Source of the DNA: Cymbidium sinense
Lineage: Eukaryota; Streptophyta; Magnoliopsida; Asparagales; Orchidaceae
Assembly: GCA_021442155.1 (NCBI GenBank)
Contig: CM038215.1
Location: 212,034,982 to 212,098,981 of the forward strand
Reading direction: 5' to 3'
Length of the DNA: 64,000 nucleotides
The notes beneath the pieces are model-generated. The model was not told where the DNA came from and did not search any database. It worked only from the letters and a program-made list of their open reading frames with translations. Of the stretch, positions 37,371-49,019 are shown in pieces; the stretch's first letter is position 1; each line of letters begins with the position of its first letter. Made by a program: the position numbers and the translations under genes.

Positions 37371-38378
37371 CATTGTTTTAAAAATCGGATCGACCTAGGT
37401 TCAACCGGTTTAATCATGAAGCCATAGGGTCGAATTATAAAACCACTTTTGATCGAACCGGAACGCAACCTTTGCTCAAGTCCCGCTATATAAAACCGGC
37501 TGGTTCAATTAATTTTCATTTAATCTCTTTAATTTTTTAATGAAATGACTAAAATTTTTTAACTAATAATTAAGCATAATATTTTAATTAAATATTTTTA
37601 AAATAAATTGAATCTATTTTAATATATATTTAGCTAAATTAATTTATAATATAAATATCAAGCTATCATGTCATGACACCACTTAAGTGAGTCCAATGCT
37701 TTTATTTGAAAAGCTCTTTTCTTCTATATAAAGAGTATAACACTAGCATCTTCTATGATGTGGGACAAAAGATTTTAGAAACATGTTGAAACTTGACTTG
37801 TACTATGGAAATAAAGAATTAAACTAAAGAATTTAGATTTTAAAATATTAAATGTGCTTTTAAATCTAAAAAAAAAAATAACATTTTAATTTTTAACTTT
37901 ATACTCTTATTATACATTTTTTATAATATAAATAAATTATTTTAGGAATATAAAATTTGTAATAATATATTACATATTATATATTATATTATTATTTATA
38001 TTTTATAAAATTTAAAATAAAATTTTTATAATAAAAACTTTATATTTTTATTATAAATTATATTAATATTTATAAATCTATATAAAACTTATTCTTAATT
38101 TTTAAATATATTTAATATACACATATTTAGATATATAATAGATGTATAATTATATCTTAATAAATTTTAATTTGATTTTTAAATTTATAATTATTAAAAA
38201 TATTACTTATATATATATATATATATTATTTATCATACATTTATATTATTTCATCCTTTAGATTATTTTTAATAATTCAAATATTTATTATGTCATCCGG
38301 TTCAACCCCAGTCGAACCATCGAACCTTGAACCTCTCCTTCTTCGGGTTTTATATCTGATCCGATTTTCACAACCTTG
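37371..38378. mobile_element. non-autonomous hAT element, 1,008 bp, inside RTE copy D
   Basis: Termini CATTGTTTTAAAAATCGGAT and, reverse-complemented from the right, CAAGGTTGTGAAAATCGGAT, flanked by an exact 8-bp direct repeat TTTATTAT (37363-37370 and 38379-38386). Subterminal GGTTCAACCGG and CGGTTCAACC words are present at the two ends. The interior is almost pure A/T and non-coding. It splits the RTE sequence, so it post-dates copy D. Confidence 0.88.
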
Positions 38379-39755
38379 TTTATTATATATATCATAAATG
38401 ATAAATTCTTTGCATCACATACTGCTTTCTTAGAATATCTATGAGCAACTTCAAATATTTCTCAATTCTCTAAGCTTTTACTTCTAAACTAATTTTTATA
38501 ATAAATTTCTTTTATTTTTACAACACGACCAACTATATTTATTAATAATTTTTTTTTTCCTTTTGATTCTCCAAATATATTTTTTTACAACTTGTTTAAT
38601 TTCACTTGCTATTTTTTTTCACATAACATTAGCTTTCTCATGAACATCCCAAATCTCAAGGTCTTATAGCATACTCTTAAAATATTTTTATTAACATTTT
38701 TAATACCTCTATCTAATCCAAGGCAATGCTTCAATTTATTTTTTATCTTCAATATTTTATCTTAAAATCTAAAACCAGTAGTCGATATTGGTGCTTAAAT
38801 TTTCACCTGAAATAACTATATAAATCATTACAATATAAATGATATATTTTCTTTTTAAAAAATAATCAGTTTATATTTTATTAGGTCTATTCTTATAAAT
38901 GATAATATGCTCATCTCTTTTTTTAAATAAAGTATTAGTATTTTCAAAATCATAAGTTAATGTAAAATCCAATAAAATCCTAACTTTTCACAATCATAAA
39001 TACTTTTAAAATCTTCTACCACTCTACCAACATGTTCATTTAAATTTATTTTAATAAATAGTCTTTCTTCAAGAAATATTTTATATATATTTCTTCTAAG
39101 TCATTTCAAAATTTCTCTTTTGAGCATACATCTAAACCTACTTGAGAGGAACAAACACTTATAACATTAACAATCTTATCATCTACAACAACTTTAAAGC
39201 TACAATTCAAACTTCAATTCTATCAATTTTCATAACATTAGTTTTCAAACTCTTATTTATAATTACACCTACATTATTTCTAATATAACTCTTATCATAA
39301 TACTAATGTTTAAAACATAAACTATCAATCTCTTTGGCTTTATTCTCAATGCATTTAATTTCTTGAATACATAAGATATTTATCTTTATATAAAACATAT
39401 TATCTATTACTTTAATTAATTTACCTATAAGAGTACTTATATTTCATGTTTCAATTCTAATTCTAGAATCATAAACTAGTTTCTTTGCACACATCCATCC
39501 ATAATGTGGGAACTCTTGCTTATTTAACACAACATTAGGGAGCCAATGCAACGGCCCTTGCATACTTTTCATTGTATTCAAACCACACAGCGCGTCGCTA
39601 CCAATGAATGTTAAGCATTACCACAATGTATTAAAGGGTTCTTGTCATGGTTTTTGACAAGTTTTACACTTGCTATCGACTACCTAACACAACCATTAGC
39701 TTTTCTCATCCAGGAATTGGGACCCGGCACCAATAGTGTTAATGAATTTAATATA

Positions 39756-40977
39756 GTTAAAATAAAATAAAAAAGTAATAATAAAACTAATAATCCATTA
39801 TACTTAGATTCCTTTTGACTTTTTAATGCATTGTATTCATACATTAAATATAAGTGTGATACAATAAAATATGTATTAATAATATAACACATATTTTTCA
39901 CATAATCATTTTGAGTCTCAAAAATGCCATGAGGCATAAAGTCTCGAGACATATGCCTCAGACAACAAAGACGTAAGCCTCACTAGTGACTATAAAGCTT
40001 GAGCTTTGAGACATTTTTTGCACACCTTTGTTCCAAGTGCATCTCAAGGAGTGCGTCTCAAACACCACCACAAACAAGGCTTGCATGACCCACTTAAAAT
40101 AAATGCTTAGCATTACAAGCCAAAAAAACCTTTAAAAAAAGCATTTATATGCTAAAAAGGATTGAATGACTATATAGTCCTAAAGGCATACTAAACCAAA
40201 TACCCCTTTGAAGCTTAGACATTTTCTAGTATTATGCATTCACTTCTTAAATATATAGACAAAAAACAATAATAAAAATTTGAATGATGAGTTAGCACAA
40301 ATCACCACTGAGGAACAAGCAGCTTTCAAACGATAAAGGACATTCCTAATTTGCAAAAAAATAAAATAAATAAGAAAATCTAAAACAAAATGGACCTATT
40401 ATAATATCTCCATAACATAACAAGCACTCATCAAAAGAAGAGTGAACATATGCCATGCGATTTAAGCAGACAAGCAACTACTGAAAGCACCATTTAGTAT
40501 AAATCACTAAAAAATGTCAACAAATAAAGCCTTGTCATCTAAGCCTTGTCCATAGCATTCATCTCCGAAGAACTGAAACAATTTAAAAGAAAGGCACCCA
40601 ACCAAAAGGGGCCGTCTAAAACATCTCCAACCAGGTTAACCAATTAAAACCGAAGAGAAATCTATAATGATAATGAAACTTCCACAAATAAGTAAATAGA
40701 AATCTAGTCATCTAGGTCTCTTCAATACCATTAAACTAGGGCAAAATAAGAAATTTCAAAGGAACCATAAATAAACAGAACTGAAGCATGCCTAAACTAA
40801 AAAAATAAGCAATCGGCGCAACCAGAATAATCAAATGTCCATGCCAATTAAAAACTCACGTAGGAATCTACCATCATTAAAAATAAACAAGAACAATAAA
40901 AAAAAATCAAATCATCTCTGCAACATCATTATAATTAACCTAGGGCACATAAAAAACAATCGAGAGTAAGAAATAGC
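39756..40977 (-). other. intergenic or intron-like DNA left of a candidate exon
   Basis: No known coding. Read on the minus strand, 40.15-40.95 kb is U-rich in the way of plant introns. If the exon at 40980-41001 is real, this would be its first intron, and RTE copy D would lie in it or beyond it. Confidence 0.35.
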
Positions 40978-40979
40978 AC

Positions 40980-41001
40980 CAGCGGAGCTTCGGCGAGGCA
41001 T
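40980..41001 (-). CDS. candidate first coding exon of a second gene (partial)
   Basis: On the minus strand a leader with a CTAGGGTTTT motif leads to an ATG, then MPRRSSA and a GT donor (GTGCTA, 40979-40974). The peptide resembles the start of plant CHCHD2-like mitochondrial proteins (MPRRSS...), but seven residues are far too few for assignment. I found no later exon with the expected twin CX9C motif between here and the left end of the window. It may be a decayed or displaced first exon, or chance. Confidence 0.22.
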
Positions 41002-41046
41002 GGCTGCAAGAGAGTAACGAATCAAGAACTACAAGGCAACGCACAA

Positions 41047-41054
41047 AAACCCTA
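41047..41054. promoter_or_regulatory. telo-box-like AAACCCTA
   Basis: AAACCCTA lies 46 bp upstream of the candidate minus-strand ATG. Telo-boxes are common near transcription starts of plant translation and mitochondrial genes. Single 8-bp motif, so supporting evidence only. Confidence 0.3.
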
Positions 41055-41179
41055 GGTACAGATTGGATAAAAATTAATGAAGTGTATGTATAGATTACCT
41101 ATGTTTAAAATTGATGTATAATCATACAATTAAATATATTCTAAAAAAAGAATCTCAGAATAAAAGTATTATTATACAA

Positions 41180-41491
41180 GGAGTTGTTTGATTGGCTGAA
41201 AAAGGAATGCAGTGTAAAGTGAATACAGTGAATTCTGAATATTTTACAGTTGTTTGGTTATATGTAAAGTAAATACATAAAAATTATATTTTTTGTTTGG
41301 TTGGGTATATATAAAGTAAATACTTATATTTTGAATACTGTTGTATGTAAAGTAATTACAGGATTTTTTTCATTAATTGAATTTTTAAATTAATAAATTA
41401 AATATATATTAAAATATAAATAAATTATAAATAAAAATATACTACTTAGTTAAAAAAGGATTATAATATATTTATTTTAAAATTAAAAGCT
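41180..41491 (+). repeat. terminal repeat shared with 20311-20632 (inverted copy)
   Basis: Second copy of the family terminus. It begins GGAGTTGTTTG and ends near ATATTTATTTTAAAATTAAAAG, and includes several TGTAAAGT(A/G)AATAC words repeated at irregular spacing. Such subterminal words may be transposase-binding sites. Confidence 0.88.
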
Positions 41492-42274
41492 TCTTCATAA
41501 TTCATATATTAGATGCATGTTAGAATAGAAATAAATTCAATCTACTAGCTCAATATGTAATCTTGAGTGGAGTTCAAAGTCAAGCTACTTAAAACTAATC
41601 AAGTTAAGTTAAGATTTTTATATGACTTGCCGTATAAATGTTTCTTTAAAGCTCACTTTTAATGAACAATGAATCACAAGTGTGCACCACATGGGTTTCC
41701 AAATCTCATACGACCATTTCTCAATCTCCAAAAAAAATAAATAAACAAATAAATCCATATGGCATAGCAAATAAAGAAAATAACATGTAATGTTAAAGTT
41801 CCTAATAGTGAAACCTAATGCGTGGCCAAGTGATACGACATTTTACCAAATGCCTTATTTCTAGATTCATAAAACTTATCTTTTAGTTTGTAATCCTTAA
41901 AAACTTGTTTGTCTAATGATTTAACATTTACAAATCTAGGAGCCCATGTAGCAAAACAATATTAGAAGTAAATAAGAAAATTTTGCAGAGGTGCTGATTA
42001 GGCTCCATTAAGATTTAGGAAAATCAGAAGCAAATAAGAAAATTTAAAGAAAATCCCAAGGAAGATTTTGCAAAACCTTTTCTCAAATTTGTTAAGTTTT
42101 TCATCAAGATACAAATCAAAATTAACAAACAATTTGAGAAGAAAAAGGAGAAAAAAAATCTTGAAGTAAGATGAGATTGAAAAAGAAAAATACTCCTTGA
42201 AAATCGTATAAAATACCTTCAGTAGAAATTAGCAGAGAAGTTAATTTATGTTGACCCAAGATAAGAAAATCCAC

Positions 42275-42690
42275 TCAGTCGATCGACTTGGAATCGCGGA
42301 AGAACTGTCAAAGCCGTTAAGAATCGCGGACGTACTTCTCGCGATCGAAGCTCCAGCGCCAGTGCAAGCTCCCTCGGTCTCGACTATTGCTCGCGTCCCC
42401 CGTCGGTCGTGATTCTTGCTCGAGTCTCCCTTGGCGCTAAAATCACAATCGCGGTTGTGACTCACGCTCGCGACCGAGACTCTCGCGGTCGCAGGTCGCA
42501 CCTCTCGCGATCGTGATGGAGCCCACGTTCGCAGGTGCGGCTGCCGAATGTTTCCTGTCCAGCTCTCGGCGGCGCAGCTGTTGCGTGAGAATTGATCTCA
42601 GCGATTGAGCACACTCGCAGTCCTTGCCGCAATTATCGCGGGAGACGAAGGGGTTCACGCGTGCATTGTTCCGTGATTTCTAGTTTCGCT
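42275..42690. other. CpG-rich island with recurrent TCGCGA/CGCGATC words
   Basis: About 415 bp with many CpG dinucleotides in an otherwise very AT-rich neighbourhood. Words such as TCGCGATCG, AATCGCGG, CTCGCGGTC and CTCGCGACC recur on both strands without a fixed period. Two minus-strand frames (42443-42658 and 42241-42501) are open but match no family. The region could be a promoter or first exon carried by the element, or a decayed short-motif expansion. Confidence 0.6.
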
Positions 42691-42828
42691 GAATTTAGGG
42701 TCAATTACACGGAGATTAGCATATACAACAAATTTTAAATATACGAGATTTACTTTGTCGCACATAATATGGATTATATGCATTTTATTTATATTACACT
42801 CCTTTTAATTCCAACCAATAGTCCCTAA

Positions 42829-44617
42829 AAATATAGAAGATTATGAAAATAAGAATATAGAGGATATTTGACAATAAATTTACTTAAAATTTATACTTCT
42901 AAATTTGATAAATTCTACCAAACTCAAAAAATAGATTTATTAAATCACAGATTTAGTAAATCCGATAGATCCTCTTAAAACCTAATTTCGTAAATCCTGT
43001 TAGAACAATGAATTTACTATATTTACACAAACTATGCAAGAAGAAAGAAATTTGGGAGAAATGGATTGAAGAAATTGGGAAGATATTTAGTTATCATCAT
43101 TTTTTTAATCCTTTCAAAAAATCTTAATTTTAAATAATTCAATTAATTATTAATTTTTTTAATTAGAATATTATGATAAATTAATTTTAATTTAATATTA
43201 TTAATTATTTATTAACATATAACTATGAGTTAAGTATAATTTATTGAATGTATAGATGATTAGATTTAAGTAATTTTAGCTACTGCAATAGTTAATAATT
43301 TTAAATTTAATTTAATTTAATTTTAAATAAATTAATAAAATATTATTGTTGATTAACTTATAGGTTATTAAAATTAAATTATAATTTAATAAATATAATT
43401 ATCATTATTATAAATTTGATTGTTAACTAATTTAACTAATTTAAAATTATTATTTGAGTTAATAGAAATAAATCTTCAAATAAGTTGTCAAATATTCTTC
43501 AGTTTTTAATAGAATTTAACTATTAACATATCCAACACTTTCATGATTTAGTAGCTTAAGATTTACTAAATTCATAATTACAAGATTTATTAAATCCTAC
43601 TTGAATTAAATCCAATCCGTTACCAAACACCCCGTTAGAGAATTAAATAGATAGTAATTATATATGAAAAGAAAATAATGATTAAAGGAAGAAACACATT
43701 TGATTTAAATAATTTAATTTTTATTTTTAAATCAAAAAATATAATGATACCTTACAAAATAGAAAATTTTATATATATAGCACACAATTTTTATGCATTT
43801 ACATATCTAACTCCTAAAATTTGATATTTAAAAATGTCATTTTTCTTATGCTTAAAAATATACATTTCACTTTAAAAAAAAAAGTAATGATATGTTATTT
43901 TTGATGTAATAATAGAGCTTTAATATTTTTTAAATAAATAAGAAAGTTTAGGCAATAGATATATAAATAAATAAGATTATGTGCTATGTATGTAAATACT
44001 CCAAAAAGTAATTGAATTGGCACATTTTCACTTCAACCATGTATAGACACAATTAATGGCTATGATTGAAATTATTAAATCAAATAAAATGAAAAGCTAG
44101 AATTTTCTATTAGAAAAAAACAAGCCACATTTTAATAATAATAGTAGCAGTAGCATATATATATATATATAATGTTTTGTGTGTGAAATGCATAAATAGA
44201 ATAATTTTAGGCACTATGTATGTAAATCCCCCTTGGGTGGATGAAGAAGTTGTCATTATAATTATCAAAAAAAATTAAAGTTAATTAAATTGTTTATAAT
44301 TTAATTTAATTTTATAATACTTTTTTTATTTAATTACATTTATAAGATTATATTCAATAATTAATTAAATGAATTTTCTATTAATTCTTAATTAATGAAT
44401 AATTATAATATTATATTAAGCTAATTTTAATTATTTTTAAAAGTTATTAGAAATGATTGATGAAGAGATTATTAAATCAAAGTTATTTTAATTTAAATTA
44501 ATTTAATTGAATATTATTAATATTTACTAAATTCTGCTTGCAACCAATTATGCCCAAGAAATATCATTAATAATATTTTATCACTAAACTTTTTATATAA
44601 TTATTATTTTCACCTAT

Positions 44618-44622
<5 letters not shown>
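42829..44622. other. AT-rich intergenic DNA
   Basis: No gene. The part at 42.87-43.63 kb contains partly mirrored words (AATATTTGACAA, GATTTA(G/T)TAAATC) at both sides and ends in a GGGGTGTTTGG-like terminus on the minus strand, so it may be another decayed MITE. A short (AT)n run lies at about 44.15-44.17 kb. Confidence 0.45.
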
Positions 44623-44685
<63 letters not shown>

Positions 44686-44843
44686 TATAAGTATATCATT
44701 ATTAAGAATGTAATAAAAAATAAAAATATGGGTTAAAATTTTATTATAAATTTTAATATTTAGATGAGCATTTGAAAAATGGATACAATAAAGTGCTAGT
44801 TTTATAAATAGTAAGATATTGAGTGCAATGTATGTATATATTA

Positions 44844-44874
<31 letters not shown>

Positions 44875-44902
44875 GGTATATATATATATATATATATATA
44901 TA
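44623..44902. repeat. cluster of three long (AT)n microsatellites
   Basis: Perfect AT runs at 44623-44683, 44847-44874 and 44877-44902, the last two separated only by GG. Confidence 0.95.
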
Positions 44903-46415
44903 TGAAGTCATTTCAAAGTAGAAGTACTTCTATTTTTCACAAATAAAGTCAAAAAATTTATTAAATAATGTTGTAACATTTCGAGTATAAGAATTCCTAA
45001 ACCTTTCTTTTGATTAACATCTGTTCCATTTTCAATAATTGAAATGCATGCATGTTAGAACTCTGGTGATCTTTAATAGTAACTATCTTTCCATTCATCT
45101 TCTATGAAAATTAATGATGTATATTTGGGTAATTGGCTTGAATAAGCTGTACTCTAAGCATTAAACCCAAAATGCCATTATGAAGTGGATTACTTCCTAC
45201 AAATTTGTTGTATATTTGAACCACATTTTTCCATGTAGATTGTGGAGGCTTGTCACCTACTAAAGTTTAAAATTCCACACTTAGTGTCCTACAAAGGTCG
45301 CACGAACTTGGGACCATAAGTTAGGTAATTATAAATTTTGTCTAATTTGATTGATCACATAGTTCAATGAAAATCAAATAGTATGCATTTATTTGGAAAT
45401 TATTTTATCTTATTTCAAATTTGTGGGATTTAACTTTTGATTTTTTTTTACTTAATATGTTCCTATTATATGATGTGTTTGTATAGGATGAACAAATAGA
45501 TATTTAAATTTTTAGTTTATACTATTCATATAGTATGATCATGATCATACAATATGAATAATGGTGGTTGATGAGATGATCGTATCATCCATAGCTAACA
45601 ACCTTAGTAAGATGAATTGATAGTACAATATGATATTAGATGGTTCAATACAATTAGACCATTTTTCTAAAATTAATTTTTTCTAATTTCTTATTCAGCT
45701 CTCTTTATAAATATCTCTTCTAGGTAGCCTAACTAACAGCTTGAACATGAGAAATCTAAAAAGGAGAGTTAGGGAAGAGTTTTTTCTTTAAGAGAAAGGT
45801 AGTGAGATTTCTCTATTCCGCTTATCCTCTTAAGAATTTTGTGTTGGTAAGGTTGCATTTTTATTTTGGTTATTTTTTTCTCTCACCTAGCCTTTGCGCC
45901 TTGTGCATTAACTTGGAATTTTGCTCCAGTTGAGAATTTGTATAAGATTTTTGTTATAAGAAGTTTTTCTTTGTAACTTGGAGAAGAAGTGTCATTCTTC
46001 TTGCCATGAAAGAGAGCAGCAAATATAAGGTTTTTCCAATATCTATTTGTTTACCACTCTTTTAGAATGAGGAAAACGAAAGCTAAATATAATTATAACT
46101 TTCCATTAAGTCCATCTCCAAACTTAGGAAGGTTAATCTAAATGCAACAAACTGAAACTTGATTAAATAATGATGTCTAAATAAAAATAATTATAAAATA
46201 AATCAAATCATAATTCTATTTAGATTAATTAACTCAAAATCAATCATAATTATTATGCAAGTTTTTATGATAAGATTATTTAAAATAATTAGCTTGAAGT
46301 TTAATGAATATAAAAAAAGAGGAGAAAAAGTTAACTCAGTTGATTTAAAATTAATTTCAAATGGAATAAAATGCATTCATCATCCTCATACCATGAAACT
46401 CATAAACCACACCTC
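44903..46415. other. AT-rich intergenic DNA
   Basis: No coding recognised. CTCTTTATAAATATCTCTTC near 45.70 kb followed by about 350 bp of T-rich, leader-like sequence resembles an LTR promoter/R region or a lone promoter, but no LTR ends can be fixed. Confidence 0.4.
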
Positions 46416-46760
46416 TTATTATGTGTGGAGTTTGGACGTAAAGCTACGTTCAGATTTTTACTATACTAGTGTACACAATATGTGTACACCAATTTTTTTC
46501 TTAGGATTTAAGGAGTATTTTAAACACTTTTAGCACATGTACATAAGTATTTTGAGCATAATTTTTTTAAAAAATAGCTAAATAAACTAATTTTTTTAGC
46601 TTTTGTTTTTAATTTTTTTAATTGCACTTAAAATATCTTTGTACACTTACTATGTACATGTATTAAAAATGTTTAAAATTCCCCTTAAATCTTAAGAAAA
46701 AAAAAATTGGTGTACACCAGTACACAACAAAAATCTACATCCATATTCCACACATAATAA
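46416..46760. mobile_element. foldback MITE, 345 bp, with about 130-bp inverted arms
   Basis: The left arm starts TTATTATGTGTGGA. The reverse complement of the right arm starts the same way, and both continue with GTGTACACCAATTTTTTT, CTTA(G/A)GATTTAAGG and ACATGTACATA, so most of the element can pair with itself around a short AT-rich loop. No clear target repeat was found. Non-coding. The superfamily is uncertain; the long arms suggest Mutator-like or foldback type. Confidence 0.82.
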
Positions 46761-48619
46761 TTCCTCCTCCACTTGGGTGATGCAGCCAAGCACATCTCTA
46801 AAATGGATTTTTGTAAAGCTCTTTTTTGGATTCCAAAGACCTCTTCAAATCATATAAATAAAATCAAATAGGGTTTGTCATTTCACTATAATGGAATATA
46901 TAACCATGAAGAAGTCTACACACTTACTATTTTTGCTATTCTCAACCATTGGAAATAGTCAAAGGGTAGCAACAAAAATAAAACATAGCTCAGGTTCTAT
47001 TCACATGATTGACTAAACTCATATCCAAGATAAATCCATCATGAGAAAGCCAGGCTCTACTGACTTCTCCACTTTTTTTTGTTTCAATGCTTCCAACATA
47101 GGCGCATGTGTGTGTGTGCGCGCACACACACACACACACACACTCTCTCTCTCTCTCATCAATTTCAAGTGAAGAGAGCTTGATCTCTCTCTCCTCACAC
47201 TAGGCTACCAACTAGCCCAGCTCTGATGCCAAAACAAACCTGTTCCTCTTTACACGAGATCGACTTGCTCCATGTCACAACCTCGACACCCCAACTTTTT
47301 ATCTCCTCATTTCACCTTATCAACATGCATATTGACCCAGCTCCTCACATGTTGTTCATTTACCATATTTTTATTTCATAAATGTGTATCAAACCATGAT
47401 AATAACCTCGATTTCTATGCAATTGATCAATTCAATATTTTAAAAATTATGAGGTTGTTGCTCTTCATCAATTGGAAAATCATCATCTTCTTAAAAGAGT
47501 TGATTGTCTACATCATCATCCACTAGCTAACTCTTTTCAAATCAGCATTTTCAATTGATGATAAGTTATTTAGCCTCCTTATCATGTAGTTGAGCTTTCT
47601 CCAATTAGTTTATTTCATCTTTGATGTCTTTGGATTCTTTAACTACCCAGATTGATTGGGACCTCTCAATGGTGGATCTCTAGGAATACATCCTAAATGT
47701 CACACCCGAGTGCTCATTGAAAGGATTAAAAGGGTTGATCGATTTTCCCTTATTTGTGAAGGTTATCAGGACCTTCAAACAACTGACCACTTAGTACCTT
47801 TAGATTGAAGGGCTCATTGTCGATGCTCATAGAATATTAATCTTATGGGTCCGAGATTTGCTCAATATGGGCTTAATATCTTCCACTACTTCCACCCCTA
47901 CTAAGATAGCATTTTTGGATTGGCAACTTGGGTTACTAGCTTCTAAATTATTCTTCTGAAGGTTTCTATTTTAAAACATTCAGAACTTTGTAGATTTTAA
48001 AGGTGACAATATTCTTCTTTCTTGGTTGTTTTTGTGTGATAGACTGCATGTGTTTATCCCAAAAGGACATCTTTATAGTTCCATTAGAGTTATTTCTTTT
48101 GATCCATTTGAGCAACTTAAAGTTATTGTTGGTGGATAAATTGCTTTGACTAGTAGTTCATATTCATATTTAAATGAATAGGCAATCTCACAACTCTGTA
48201 ATAAGCATTATATTTTCTTTTAGCTCTCTTAGACAATTTGGTGCTGAAGGAGGATGCTTCATGATCATGTTTGCCTGGAGCAAAGGAAACATTTTGTAGA
48301 AAAAAAGGCTCCTCTAATGCGTTGCTAAGTAGATTGACAATGATAAATTTCAATTTAGGTTTAATGACCATTTTATTGGAATTGCATTTGATAGATTATT
48401 AAAAATAGAACCTCTTTTTGAGGTTGAGGCCTTAGCACCCAACCGCTTAGGCTCATTGGGAATTATTTACATTCGAACTTTTTCCTTTGCATAGAGTGAT
48501 GGGATCAATCATAGGTTCAATAGAAATGAATTATAAGATTTCAAAGATTATTCTAAACTAGAGAGTGGCTCTAGTAGAATCAACATTAATCATGACCTGA
48601 GGGTATCTAATAGTAGACC
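46761..48619. other. intergenic DNA and possible L1 5' region
   Basis: No assignable gene. It includes a GT/GC/AC palindrome followed by (CT)n at 47107-47157. A primer-binding-site-like motif, TGGCATCAGAGC, lies on the minus strand at 47220-47231. Near 47.27 kb there is a TGTCACAACC word that resembles a minus-strand Gypsy LTR end. The stretch from about 47.6 kb may be the 5' UTR of the following L1. Confidence 0.4.
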
Positions 48620-49019
48620 CCTCTCTTCAAGATCCTTTTTTTGCTTTGAGCTCTGGCGATTTTCATTTCCCCTTGGCGGTGCGTCCCCATATACATTTTT
48701 TTTTCAGCTTCTAAGCTAATTTCTTCCGATTTTGAAGGCTTACGCTCGGGCTCTGGCCGCTTGCACTATGCTTCATTCTTTATTATGGCCATGATAACTT
48801 CTAATCCCTAGACTAAAACCCCAAATATCAAGGTTCCAATTAGGGCTTCTAGTATTTCGGGATTTGAACCAAAATGCTTCGGCGGCTTCTAAATAATTCA
48901 AAGATGTGCTAGCTAGTAAGAGTTCTTGCTCGATGATTATCCTACTCTCATCTCGACGTCTTTTAAAGGTTTTCCAGCGGTGATGTGCTCGGATCTGGAG
49001 GTTGAAAACTGGCTAAACC

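Larger units (their letters stand above)
35461..39744 (-). mobile_element. RTE-type LINE, full length with nested insertions, inactive (copy D)
   Basis: The minus-strand element runs from 39744 (5' end) to 35461 (3' tail TTGTTGTT). It is flanked by AATTTAATATA at 35450-35460 and 39745-39755, an exact 11-bp target duplication. The endonuclease shows near 39.13 kb (VISV...SQVGLDVCSK), the linker near 37.2 kb (RYFDRFFNEGYDNMSDFGNL), and the RT C-terminal part at 36.2-36.4 kb (REVVQEKIALWRSTLESKGF). The active-site region reads FAND-like and stops abound. Two younger elements sit inside: a 268-bp MITE (35835-36102) and a 1,008-bp hAT (37371-38378). Without these it is about 3.0 kb, a plausible RTE length. 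Confidence 0.92.
41180..42825. mobile_element. putative Harbinger-like element with CpG-rich core, 1.65 kb
   Basis: The left end GGAGTTGTTTGATTGGCTG and the reverse complement of the right end, GGGACTATTGGTTGGAATT, are imperfect inverted termini; both continue with AAAAGGA...GTG. Flanks are CAA (41177-41179) and TAA (42826-42828), a possible decayed 3-bp target repeat. The left 312 bp matches the right end of the 15.75-20.63 kb element in inverted orientation. The core (42.28-42.69 kb) is CpG-rich. No transposase frame is seen. An alternative right end is GGGGTGTTTGG near 43.63 kb on the minus strand. Confidence 0.45.

Noticed and set aside
42241..42658. Two open minus-strand frames in the CpG island as a gene
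   Set aside because: They overlap in different frames, are Arg/Ser-rich because of CGCG words, and match no family; kept only as part of the CpG-rich feature.
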